DNA from: Ampelocalamus luodianensis
Taxonomy: Eukaryota; Streptophyta; Magnoliopsida; Poales; Poaceae
NCBI GenBank assembly: GCA_036346255.1
Contig: CM070617.1
Coordinates: 22,557,080-22,621,079 of the forward strand
DNA: 64,000 bases
Direction: 5' to 3'
Under the pieces are notes generated by a model. It was not told where the DNA came from. It saw only the letters and a list, made by a program, of their open reading frames with translations, and ran no database searches. Of this stretch, positions 11,029-21,730 are shown piece by piece (positions within the stretch are counted from its first letter, which is position 1; each line of letters starts with the position of its first letter). The position numbers and the translations under genes are program-made.

Positions 11029-11282
11029 TTGATTTTTTTTAATAATACATTTAAAAAAATTACAAAAATAAATAGTCGAAAAAAATTACAAAACTAGACC
11101 CCTTGCGCCCCCTGTCACCAGGCGACAGATATCTGTCGTCAATTCCCTAAATTGCTATTGTCTAAAGGAGGTATATGCCACTGGAGAAGTTTCTATCGCC
11201 AATTGGGTCTATTTTTGTAATTTTTTCAATTATTTATTTCTATAATTCTTTTAAAAATGTATTTTTTTTTTAAAAAAAAAAC
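11029..11282. mobile_element. Mutator-type MITE just downstream of laccase A
   Basis: A 254-bp AT-rich element with long imperfect terminal inverted repeats (~70 bp; both ends read inward as TTTTT..AATACATTT..AAATTACAAA..TAGACCC). The 9-bp duplication GGTTACGTT flanks it (11020-11028 and 11283-11291). A 9-bp duplication with long inverted repeats is diagnostic of Mutator-like elements. The centre holds CGACAGATATCTGTCG and CGCCAATTG motifs also found at 59.4-59.7 kb. Its right flank ends two bases before the laccase stop codon, so it forms the start of that gene's 3' UTR. Confidence 0.85.
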
Positions 11283-11293
11283 GGTTACGTTCA

Positions 11294-14200
11294 CTAGCAC
11301 TTCGGATAGTCAGCGGGAGGTGGAGGGAGCAGATTCGGGGCCGGACCGTTGAGCACCTCGAATACCATCCCCAACCCCAACGACACGTGCGCGTCCAAGT
11401 GACAGTGTATGAACCACATACCTACAATTTGGTCGCAATTGATTCAATCACAACCGTATTCACAGATGAATATGCTGCTCGGTGATCAGCATCTGAATTA
11501 TGAAACAATCAATTACGCACGCACACTCACCTGGATTGTTCGCCGTGAACCGGATCACGGCCCACCCGCCGGCTGGCACGGCAACGGTGTTGCGCACCTG
11601 CGGGTTCACAAGGTTGTACGTACTCTTCACCCTCGGGTTGAAGCGCCCGAGCCCCTGCGCCAGCAAGAAGAAGTTGAACCCGTGCAGGTGGATCGGGTGG
11701 TTCTCGGCGCCAAGGACACTACTGTACCCTTCGTTCAGCAGCACCACCTCCACCACGTCGTTGTAGTTCACCTTCTTCACCGACGTGACCCACCTGATCG
11801 TCGCCGGCAGGGAGCTCGGGAAGTCCTCGGAGTATATGCTCGGGACACCCTTGAAGAGCGCCTCGAGGAGTGAGACCTTCTTGGGGAACTGGAACGAGTA
11901 CCTGTTCATGGAAGCCGCGAGCGCGAACACCTGGCATTTCGTCTGGTCCGGCGCGCACGGCGCTTGGTCCAGCCCGAACGAGACGAACATGCTGCGGTCG
12001 ACGGTCTTTGGCACGGCGGGGTCGCCCGGGCGGACGAGGCCGGTCAGGGACCAGTAGAAATTACAAGCGGTAGCGGTGTCGGTGTGGGACGGCATGGCCG
12101 GCATGGCCACGGGGGCGTTGTCCGGCACGCCCTTGTACTTGATGATGCCCGTGGTGGTGGCGGTGTCGAAGGGCCGTGGGACGGTCTTGCTCTCGAACAC
12201 GTGGGCCGCCATGTAGTACCGTCCCGGCGGCGCTGAGGTGGTCATGAGGGCGTCCACCGTCTGCCCCGGCGAGATGGTGATAACGTCGGTGGCGTATGGT
12301 TTGGTGTAGCTAGCGTCGGCGGCGACGACGGTGAAGGTGTGGCCGGCCGCCTTGAAGAACAGATCGACATTGACTGCAGCGTTGATGATGCGGAGGAGGT
12401 AGATCTTGCCGTACTCCACCTCCACTCGGTACATGCCGGCACCTACAATCAGACATATATGCACGTTGAGAAGTATGGTCACATATGTCATATGTGGCTC
12501 TGGTTTCCTGAATTGAGAATTGGTTTCTGCACTGTACCTTTGCAAGGAGTCTGGTCGCCGGGCAAGCCGTTGATGGTGAGCGCGTCTGATATACCCGGTC
12601 CTCGGCCGGTCAAGTACCCGTCCTTCTCCACATCGACCACATTTCTGTTCCACCATTCGCCTGCCAAATTTGTGTATCATGTATGTTTGTTGCGCATGGT
12701 TTTCGGACACATGGTTAACTAACGCGGTACATGGTTAAAATGTTACGTGTATCATGTATGTTTGTTGCGCACGTACCTAGTAGGATTGGGATTTCGTCGT
12801 ACGGTTTTGGGAACGGGTAACCACTCGAGCCGTTTCTCGGCTTTATGATGAGCGCGCCGTAGATGGTGGCCCGAAGGAGCGAGGAGTGGGCGTGCCACCA
12901 CAGCGTGCCCTCCTGGGCGGTGATGTTGAACCGATATGTGAACGTGCAGGAAGGTTGTATCGGGCACTGTGTTATCATGTTTGCCCCGTCGGCCCAACCA
13001 CTACGCAACTGAAATACGCCATGCCTGCATCAAACACCACGGGAAAGGAAACAGGAAAGCTCGTCAATCTTGACGCACTCGAGTATCTTGTAACGAACAG
13101 AAGACAAAAACATAGTTTGGTTTGCACGCAGGCGGTAGGCACACTGGCAGCGTGGGAGCCCGGAGAGCTTACGTGCCGGCGTGCTGGGCGATGGGCGCCG
13201 CTTCCGGGGCTGGACCGGTACACACTACAACACGGGCGGGCGGTGTGAGTGGGACTGCCAAAGCCAATCCGCCATACGCCGCCGCGCGCTCGCATGGGCC
13301 ACTGCGCGTTTCTCGGATGGCAGCATGCGTGAATGACAGCGGAGAGCCTAGGCTGGCACAAGTACTGCACAACCAAGCTGAATGGCGTGCGGCGTGCTAC
13401 ACAAGCTCTCACGCGAAGGGATCAGTGACGCAGGCACATATATGTACCGAATCAAATACATACCCTGCGGCACGAAATGCAGGGCTAGTTCCACATGTCA
13501 ATAGGATGGAGTACGGTGTATATAAGGACACCAAACTAGGACTAGCTTTGTAGTTTATCTACGCATCTTCCTCTATCGTCTGAATTGCTACTCGGGAGAC
13601 AGGACATGGCGCGGGAGGCCATGCTCGTGCCACTCACGCTGGCTCGCACGGCGATGGCAAGCGCGGCTGTCGTGGAGCACACCTTCAAAGTAATTTTTTC
13701 GCACAGAAGAGCTTGTTGGGCTTATCAGCGCCACTTCTTTTCTCTTGCATATATATCCAGTGCTCTCTAGAGCGGTTTTTATTTTTTAATCTTTTTTTAA
13801 AAAATATTTTAAAGATAGCCTCTTCTTAACTTTATTTTCAATTCTAACCCCTTTGATCACGCCATGACCCGTGGTGTGACCAAATCGTACTGTCACGCCA
13901 CCTACCACGGCGTGACCGAACCTGTCAGATAACCCACATAGCCAACACGCGTCCGTGTTCGGGTTAAGTTTTGTCACGCCAAAAGGAGTGGCGTGACAAC
14001 ACTCATTTGCCACGCCAATATCCGTGGCGTGACAACGTGCTTTTGCCACGCCACGTGTGGTGGCGTGACCAAAGGGGTTAGAATTGAAAATAAAGTTAAG
14101 AAGAGACTATCTTTAAAATATTTTGTAAAAAAAGATTAAAAAATAAAAACTGCTGTGCTCTCTACTCTGCTCAGGCTTCTTTAGGCTGGTGGGTGGGTGG

Positions 14201-14856
14201 AAGTCTCGCTCGGGTTTTTTAATTTTAAGCCAGGTTGGCCGGGACCAGGAGCACCATGTAGTATAGCGCGGCCTCGCGGGCTGGAAGTGAGACCCAGAGG
14301 ATCCACAAGCAGTTTGCCAAGCAAAAAATTCAGAAAAGATACTGATAATTAACGGGTGCTTTAGTTACCAATGGACCGATAATGGGTATGGTGAATCATT
14401 CACGACGTGGACGACCAATGTATCGCCTTCGTTAACCTCTATGGTTGGCCCGGGCAATTGCTGGTTGACCGTGTATATCACACTGTTCGTGCAGAGCTGA
14501 GAGATCATCATACCGCCCACCTAAATTTTTGGCATACGCCATTGCAACGGTACACAGAGAAGTTAGAAATATGAGATAGCATGGAACTATACTACGGTCA
14601 CTCCGAAACGAACAAACTCGATGAATACAGCTATGCAAAGTGCAAAGGCCTGAGCAGAGTAGAGAGCACCGGATATATATGCAAGAGAAAAGAAGTGGCG
14701 CTGATAGGCCCAACATTCCAACAAGCTCTTCTGTGCGAAAAAAATTACTTTGAAGGTGTGCTCCACGACAGCCGCGCTTGCCATCGCCGTGCAGAGAGCC
14801 AGCATGAGTGGCACGAGCATGGCTGCCCGCGCCATGTCCTGTCTCCCGAGTAGCAA
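11294..14856 (-). CDS. Laccase A, six exons, apparently intact
   Basis: A secreted multicopper oxidase that oxidises phenolics such as monolignols in the cell wall while reducing O2 to water. Exons on the minus strand: 14749-14856, 14369-14520, 12777-13024, 12538-12660, 11531-12442, 11294-11421. All five introns are GT-AG and phases match, giving 556 residues, or 549 from the second Met (MARAAM at 14835), which better fits a signal peptide (LVPLMLALCTAMASAA, then VVEHTF). The 152-bp exon 2 is the usual plant laccase size. Copper ligands: HWHGVF across exons 2-3, WWHAHSS in exon 3, HPIHLHG in exon 5, and HCHLDAH in exon 6. Intron 2 is enlarged to 1,344 bp by an inverted promoter/exon-1 copy and a MITE. 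I found no broken frame, so it may still be expressed. The family is certain; the substrate is not. Confidence 0.92.
13399..14177 (+). repeat. Inverted copy of laccase A promoter and exon 1, inside intron 2
   Basis: Outside the MITE at 13769-14154, this segment matches the reverse complement of 14648-15052. It carries the same upstream sequence, the same TATA box (TATATAAGG at 13519-13527), the same leader and the same exon 1, here encoded on the plus strand from 13585 (MLLGRQDMAREAM..., AAVVEHTFK) with a GT donor right after it. A few substitutions separate the copies (MAREAM versus MARAAM; LTLARTAM versus LMLALCTAM). The homology stops abruptly at both edges. It is a displaced promoter/exon fragment without downstream exons in its own direction. 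Confidence 0.9.
13769..14154. mobile_element. Mutator-type MITE in the inverted laccase arm, with palindrome array
   Basis: A 386-bp element with terminal inverted repeats of roughly 95-110 bp (AGMRGTTTTTATTTTTTAAT... inward from both ends). Its perfect 9-bp duplication is GTGCTCTCT (13760-13768 and 14155-14163). The uninterrupted target can be read in the other laccase arm. The centre contains five imperfect palindromes of the type TCACGCCA..TGGCGTGA (about 13857-14070). There is no coding capacity. It was mobilised in trans by a Mutator-like transposase, by family knowledge. Confidence 0.93.
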
Positions 14857-15052
14857 TTCAGACGACAGAGGAAGATGCGTAGATAAACTACAAAGCTAGT
14901 CCTAGTTTGGTGTCCTTATATACACCGTACTCCATCCTATTGACATGTGGAACTAGCCCTGCATTTATTGCAGCAGGGTATATATTTGATTCAGTACATA
15001 TACGTGTAGAACAAGTCCTGCGTCATTGATCCCTTCGTGTTAGAGCTTGTGT
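14648..15052 (-). repeat. Original arm of the laccase inverted repeat (promoter to start of intron 1)
   Basis: This ~405-bp arm covers the laccase A promoter, exon 1 and part of intron 1. It is separated from its inverted copy by 14178-14647, which contains exon 2. Confidence 0.88.
14914..14922 (-). promoter_or_regulatory. TATA box of laccase A
   Basis: Reads TATATAAGG on the minus strand, about 58 bases upstream of the first possible ATG and about 79 upstream of the second. This spacing suits a plant core promoter with a short leader. Confidence 0.75.
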
Positions 15053-16275
15053 TAACGATGTAATCAGACTGCGACAACATAAGAATACCTTGTCGGATGT
15101 ATCGCGTATCCATCCTTTTTACTTTTCTTTTGGTGTAGTGGTTGCACTTTGTTCTAGACTATTTTACTAGGAACCGCAAGTTGCACCCAGGTCAAGTTTT
15201 TCAGAGTATCAAGGTGTGGATTATTCATGCTAGCTCATTGGACGATTTCAAATGCTCCAAAGTTTGCATCGCTTCCCTATATATGTACTTACATTGATTT
15301 GATCATTGACTCTTTTATATTTGTGCACAGATTACATTAGAATTGTGCGGTAATAAAACAGTCAGTCTTAGCTAGCTAATTTTGTGACTTGTCAGAACGT
15401 CGTTAGCTTGAGGAGCGATTATAGGACACATCATGGAGTAGGTAGAACGTAGAAGTTGTTAGCAGTCATATCGCGTATTTGTCTTTAGGTGAAAGACTAG
15501 ACGAACTGTAAACTTCCATCCATATCATTGTCCACATGTAGTATCATATTGACTGTTCAAAAGGTATATGTGTTGATTTTGGCCAATCATCCAACCAAAA
15601 CGTCTGCAGTTTACAAATCCTTTCTAGAACTGCATGCATGTTTTTTTCTCTTAAGTTACTTTTCTTAAGTTCGAATTAAATCTTTGCATGACCCGGGTAA
15701 TTGGGTTAAAGTAAACTCTACACAAAGTTTTACTTTTCATCAAGGAAATCTCCGCGAGACTACTTGTTAGTATTAAGCAACACAGAGAAAAGAACAAAAG
15801 AAGGTTTCATTTCAGTCCTTGCTAGACTTTTCTCGTTCAGCAGAAAGTTAATTAAGTTTTTTTAAAAGTCAAAAAGCTAATTAATGTATGCCTTAGCCAC
15901 TTGCAAATATGGACGGTGGGCGCAGTTGCTGATTTCTTTGATTTCAATACATCAAATTGCGATGGTGCTTTTTTACGGAAAATAAAGTGTGATTTAGTGT
16001 TGATTCTGTTCAGTTTACCATCAGTTTTTTTTTTTTTTTTTTTGCATGCATAGCCATCTACTAGTACTAGTCTACTAGATTTAAATTTCTTCCTGGTGGT
16101 TATTTGTGAAATCTTGTACAATCAATAGTGTTTCTAGCGTGTAATCTTGATCTTTTCCGACGGTAAGAATAAGTCGCGACTATATACTTAATAACCGTTA
16201 GGAAATGTTAAACTTATAGTAGTGTTATAGCGTATCCAAAGTCAACCACTGCGTATATATAGTTATATACCGGTG
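15053..16275. other. Intergenic between laccase A and the nested transposon stack
   Basis: The part near 15053 is distal promoter of laccase A. I looked on the minus strand for the missing exons 5-6 of laccase B and found nothing resembling them. The rest is AT-rich with no recognised gene. Confidence 0.5.
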
Positions 16276-16281
16276 TAGAAT

Positions 16282-19200
16282 TGTCGGACCCGGATTTTAT
16301 AATTCAGAATCCTCTGTGAAAACACTGTGTTATTCCTTGGATCAGTAAATAGCACTAACAGATACATCACTGAATCAAATCATACATGACGTAAAACCAT
16401 ATCATTCATTAATTAACACAACAGAGTTTACATAGACAGCGCCGGGTTGAGTTTTACAATAAGGGCCGAATAGGCCAAATTGTTTACATTACAAAAGACA
16501 ACAGAACTACAGCGGAAGCAAAAAGGTGAGAGCACATCTCTCCACAGGCAAGCGACTGGGGAAACCCGTATGCGTCTGATATTACCCAAAGACTCAGATA
16601 ATATAGGATGCACGCAAGCACCAACGGAGTCAACTGGACTGAGGCGAGACCTAGGCTAAAAGAACTAAACTACTCCTCGGCCTCCAACTTCTTGATTCTA
16701 ATAGTAGTTGTAATCTCCAGGATTTTCTGCTTCTGAGGGTTTTAGGGGAAAAGAGCGAGGATGAACACAACTTCCGTGCTTGCGAGCCGACACACAATAC
16801 AATAATATACATGCAAGGCTAAATAAAGATGGCTCGGGTTCTTTTATTTGCTAAAGCAATATTTTCAATTATCATAATTACAAATTCCTATCACTTAGCA
16901 TTTTAACCAAATTGTATTTTGTTAAAGAGAGTAATTGTGCAATATTTGTAACAGCAGAGGTTACCTCCACTTTTATGCTTAATTTGATTGGGGCTAACCC
17001 CACATATTAACATCACTGAGTCTGAAAACTCAGAAAAAATCCAACCCAAAGCTAGGTGTAGGATCAAGGATAACCGGCTAAAGGAGGGGTGAATAGGAGA
17101 TTTCCAAATTTTAGTCGACCAAATTTAAGCTTTCAGCAACACAGTTTTAACAGAGTAATCTAGAAACAAGAAAATAGAAATAAATATCTACTCAGAATAG
17201 AGAAGCAAAGGCAATGCAAGTTACAGACTAGCTAAACAAGTAAATCACAGGGTTGAGCCGTAATGTAAATGCAAAAAGTAAAGACAAGAGATAACCACAG
17301 TGGAGACAAGGATGTTTTTCCTGTGGTATCGAAGACCTAAGTTTTCACTAGTCCACGTTGAGGAAGCTTGAACCAATCAAGCCGGCTTCACAAATTAAGT
17401 CTTCCCTCGATTTTACTGGTGGTTGTTCTTTCTCCACTCTGGAGATAGTGAACACCAAACCACTCACAATTGGCACCGAGTCTCTTCACAATCTTCTTTG
17501 AAGAGATCACGTGCAAACTCTCGCTAAGCTGTCTAGGTGCTAACAGCACCAAGAGTAACAGATCACAATCTTTACTTGACAACACTCAAGTGCAATGGAT
17601 CAAACTAGAATGAATGCACTTAAAGTTTTGCTCAACAACCTCACAATGAATGCACAAGTGTAAATGAGGTGTGGAGTTAATGCTCTTAGCTCAAAAATGT
17701 AAATGTGTAAGCACTATATCTGTCCAAGAGCAGGTGGAGGGGTATTTATAACTGCCCACAACAAAAACGACCGTTGGGACCAAGTTACAAGAAAAAACAG
17801 TACAAACGGTAGTACCGCTGTTGAACGGCCGGTACTACCGCACCATCCCAAAATGGTCTGTAACGGCTATAACAGACAAGTCATTAAATGCTCTGACAAA
17901 GCCGTTAGAAATTCGGCGCGGTACTACCGCCAATTAAAATGCGGTAGTTCTGTTTTAGCGGAGGTTCCGATTAAGAACAGGTACTTCCGTTTATCTTGAG
18001 TTCAAAAACATCAGTACTGGAAATTACGTACCACTATATAACAAACGGAAGAACCGGGAATACGGTAGTTCCGCAAGTTGAGCTCCGGTACTACCGTTCC
18101 AAAAATAATCAAAACAACTCCAAAAACACACGTTCTGTAAAAAAATGTACTGCCACTTAATTATCGGATGTACCAAAGATACGGTAGTTCCGCTGGAAGC
18201 ACTGTGGTACTATCGTTCCTTGAGAGAGCAACAAACTTCTAAAAACAAGTGTTCTGGAAAAAACGTACCGCACGAAGGATCGGTACTACCGCCAAGCGGT
18301 AGTTCCGTAATTTGAACGTCATTACAACCGCACATTTAAAATACACAGAACAGCTCTCAAATAAAATATCCAAGTAAACCCCAAAAGCATTTTAACTTTT
18401 ACGGAACAAGAGTTTTTTATCAAGACTTGGAACACTTCTCAAATACTCAAAAAAAACTTTACGGTAGATTCTTAAAGGGACTTGCGGTACTACCATTGAG
18501 CGGTAGTTCCGCCAAGTTCACTGCGGTACTACCGTTTGAGCGGTAGTTCTGTCAGGTAAGTTTTGGTACTACCGTTTTACTTTGAAAAACACACGAGATT
18601 ATTTTTCAACACAATCTCAAAAGGTATGCATGATCCTAGATTGATCTATTGTGCTTAGGAACATGTTATCAAGCTACTAATTATGATCCCTCTTGATAGT
18701 ACGATATTTAACCTATAATCTAGTCTTCCAACCAATTCTCCTGAGACCGGTAAACAGAAAAAGATCCTAAATTATTTTGTACCTTGTATTCGAGCCATAT
18801 TGATCTTCATGTTGTCCTCAAGCATGCATTTCCATGTAGATGTGTTCATCATTGGGACTAAACCTTTTTAAACACTCAATAATCACATTAGTCCCATAGA
18901 ACATATTGTCATTAAATACCAAATCACTTTTTAGGGGCCTAGATGCTTTCACTAGGTGAGCCCACCATATTTTTCATACCACCCACAAAAGTTTTTGAAA
19001 TAGAACTAACTCAAGTTAAGTTCTCATGTCCACCTTTGATCGTAGGCACGACTGTTTAAACAGTTTATTACTCTGCAGAGGTTGTACACTTTACCCACAA
19101 GAGATAATCGTCTTGATAAGTACACACGTTTTCGTAGACATGTGAATCATCACAAGACGTTTACAATGCATCCCTCAGTATTAGTTACACTTCGCTAAGG

Positions 19201-20829
19201 TTTCGTCCACGAAGGGTTACGCTCTTTTAGATCCGTTAACCCCTACTCAGACCCCCTCTTGCGCCATCCAACGACTTACGTCGTACACCCCAACACCCTT
19301 CGCCACAAAGGCTTACGGCGTCGCGGATCATCTATCTGATGCAACTTGTACTGATGGATACAAATTATTTAGCCAGGTTGTACTTTATAGACTTGTGGTT
19401 GCACTTATTTTACACGGGAGATCGTGACAAGATTAAGTCCTTAGGGTTATCTGGGCGGTTCATTCCACATATCATCCACAACACAACAGTCCTTGGACTA
19501 CATTAGCATCCACTGTTGAACCATCCATCACACCAGCCGCCCAGACAGGGTAATAGCAATTTAGGGTTTTGAGGAGTAAAACAAAATTACCACATTTATC
19601 TCAGTCATGGACCACCAATAACTATCCAATCCATTTTCATATTTGAAGAGGTGATGATTAGGACATTTTAATGTCCTGGTACTCAAGCAAGACTAGCATG
19701 TCGCTTAAGTACAACTTATAGCTAGTATTACCACATAGTTACTAAGGTGACAAGGAGTAAGGAATTAAAATTGTCACGGATGGCATAATAGTTAATTAAT
19801 CATCAAATGGGTATTTAACAACAAGACCTATGTCATTAGCAAGATCTTGAATTTATAAAATTTTAGAAACAAACTTTATAATTTTTGGAGTTAAAACGAG
19901 GGAGAAAGAAAATTTTGAAGTCTTACTTTTGAATTAATTAAAATATAAAAGAAAAACGAAAATAAAAGAAAAAAGAAAACTGACGGCGGCCCATGGCCAC
20001 ATTTCGCCCAGCCAAGGCCCGCCGAACAGTGTGCAGCGCAGCACGCGCGGCCCACGGGGCGGCCTCAGGCGCCTAAAGAAAAGGGAGGAGGGGCGTCGAA
20101 CGGGAGGGGGAGATGGAGGGGCGGGGTGGCAGCGCGGGCGGCGACGCGAGGAGAAAGAAGGGGCGGCGCCTTACGGAGGTGGGGAAGAAGGCTCGATGGC
20201 GGCGACGGGGCGGCTGGCTAGAGGTAAGTCCTCTTCAGCTTCTCGGTTCTTCTTGCTCGGGAAGAAGGGAGATTGGGTGGGGAGGGCGAGACGGGGGCGG
20301 GACCGAGGAGGGGAAGGTGAGGCTCTTATAGCCATAGGGGGGAGGGGCCGTGGGGGCTCAGGGCACCCGACGGGGTGTCGGTGGGAGCGGAGCCGGGGAA
20401 GCCGGGACAGGACGGGCGGCGCAGCGTGCCGAGACGGGACGCGTGACGGGCGACGGGCGTTGACGTGGGGTTTGCGGGATCGGATGCGCGGCGCTGGGGC
20501 GGGCATGAGCGGGCGAGGACGCGCACGAGCGAGGTGGGACTCGGCGAGGACGGGCAGGTGGAGGAGGCGACGCCCTGGCACGGTGCTATCGGTGACGGCG
20601 GGCGTGGAGGCGGGAATACCGGGATAGGACAGTGATGCGACGGCGAGGATAGTGCCGGCGGAAATGGGGGCGGGGAGCTGGAGAAAGAGAGAAGAGGAGA
20701 GAAGAGAGGGTTAGGGGAGAGGAGGATTTGGGGGAGATTTTGAATTCCGAAAGTTTTTGAGTTTTGAAACTTTGAATTTCTTACCAAACCGAAAACACTG
20801 ATCAAGAACTGAAAAAAAGGAATGTTACA
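16282..20829 (-). mobile_element. Solo LTR of a Ty3/gypsy element, interrupted by a copia solo LTR
   Basis: On the minus strand it begins TGTAACATTCC and ends GGGTCCGACA, flanked by a perfect 5-bp duplication AGAAT (16277-16281 and 20830-20834). Subtracting the nested insert and its duplication leaves about 2.65 kb. It shares the conserved block CTCTGCAGAGG..TACACTTTACCC at 19071-19097 (inverted) with the LTR at 605-3655, but the two differ widely elsewhere, so they are related families. There is no PBS, gag or pol. GC-rich frames at 20031-20627 and 20326-20805 fall in its leader region and are not taken as genes. Confidence 0.9.
17057..18951 (+). mobile_element. Solo LTR of a Sirevirus-like copia element, with palindrome array
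   Basis: This 1,895-bp unit starts TGTAGGATCAAGG and ends GATGCTTTCA, flanked by the perfect 5-bp duplication CTAGG (17052-17056 and 18952-18956). Early on it carries GGAGGGGTGAATAGG, recognisable from large Sirevirus/Maximus-type LTRs in grasses. A TATA-like TATTTATAA occurs near 17743. Between 17800 and 18580 there are more than a dozen half-sites alternating CGGTACTACCG and CGGTAGTTCCG. No internal sequence remains. Its insertion in the gypsy solo LTR shows it is younger. Confidence 0.87.
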
Positions 20830-21394
20830 AGAATAAAGGATTATTTAGATATATGTCATTCTAAAATTGCAGGTTTTGATATATCCCACTGCATAGTTTT
20901 TTCTTCAAGAAATAACACTACTAACATACGGAAATTGGTGATATGCCATTACGAAGATTTTCAGACCATAATGCCCTTTCTCCTTCTCCACTCCCATAGT
21001 TCATGTCATTGGCCTCCATCACACCTCCGCCCGCCACCGGCCCAGTTGCTCATCTCCTCTGCCCCATCTTCACCCGCTGCGACGCATTCCCCGGCACTGC
21101 CTCCTCCTCCTCATGTCGTCGCCCTCTACCACTCCTCCGCCCGCCACCGGCCCAGTCGTTGCGTCTGATACTGGCGCGCTCAGGTAGTCAACCTCATCCA
21201 CCGCAGCGCTCGCCGACACGCTCTCCTCCCGTGGAGGTGCCGTCGTGCGGTGCGGAGCCACGCCATGGTCGCATATCTGGAAGACGGCCAATCATGGTCA
21301 CTAGCTTGGTCTTGTTGCTCATATTTTATTCTGTCTTGTCGTAAAGAAGCAGCTCGAGGCTGGAGAGATCGAATGCATGTTATTGTTATGTTTG

Positions 21395-21730
21395 TGTTGT
21401 CTTCAGCGCCGGGAATGACCAAGCCGGAGTCGATGAAGACCCGTGTATTATCTCCTGAAACTTTCAAAGAGACAACTTAATTGGTGCCGCAAATCGCGGC
21501 GTTTTCGAGACTCCATTGCTATATATAGAAAACCTTACAAACTTGGTGGGTGATCCGTGCAATGATGCACCAACCCATAACTAGGAAACAAAGCAAACAT
21601 TGCGGAATCAAAAGCGAAATCGGAGCACCTCTGCATGAGCGTGCATGCATCGACGCATTTGGTACACAATCCAAAAAGATAAGATGCTAAAGCGATGGTA
21701 AAACATGGCCGTGCTAGGATTATCTCAACA
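21395..21730 (-). repeat. 3' LTR of the copia element
   Basis: 336 bp, about 8 bp shorter than the partner LTR. Differences include several single-base deletions (for example CTGAG to CGAG, ATCAGACG to ATCGACG) and A-to-G changes read on the plus strand. Confidence 0.95.

Noticed and set aside
13585..13770. A separate plus-strand laccase gene
   Set aside because: Only promoter, exon 1 and the start of intron 1 exist in this orientation. No plus-strand exon 2 follows, so it is a duplicated fragment.
15053..16275. Remaining exons of laccase B beyond the insertion stack
   Set aside because: I looked for exon 5 and 6 motifs (IHLHG, HCH) on the minus strand and saw none. The sequence is AT-rich, so the 3' half is gone.
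20031..20627. 198-codon arginine/glycine-rich frame as a host gene
   Set aside because: It falls in the GC-rich leader of the gypsy solo LTR (16282-20829) and overlaps equally long frames on both strands.
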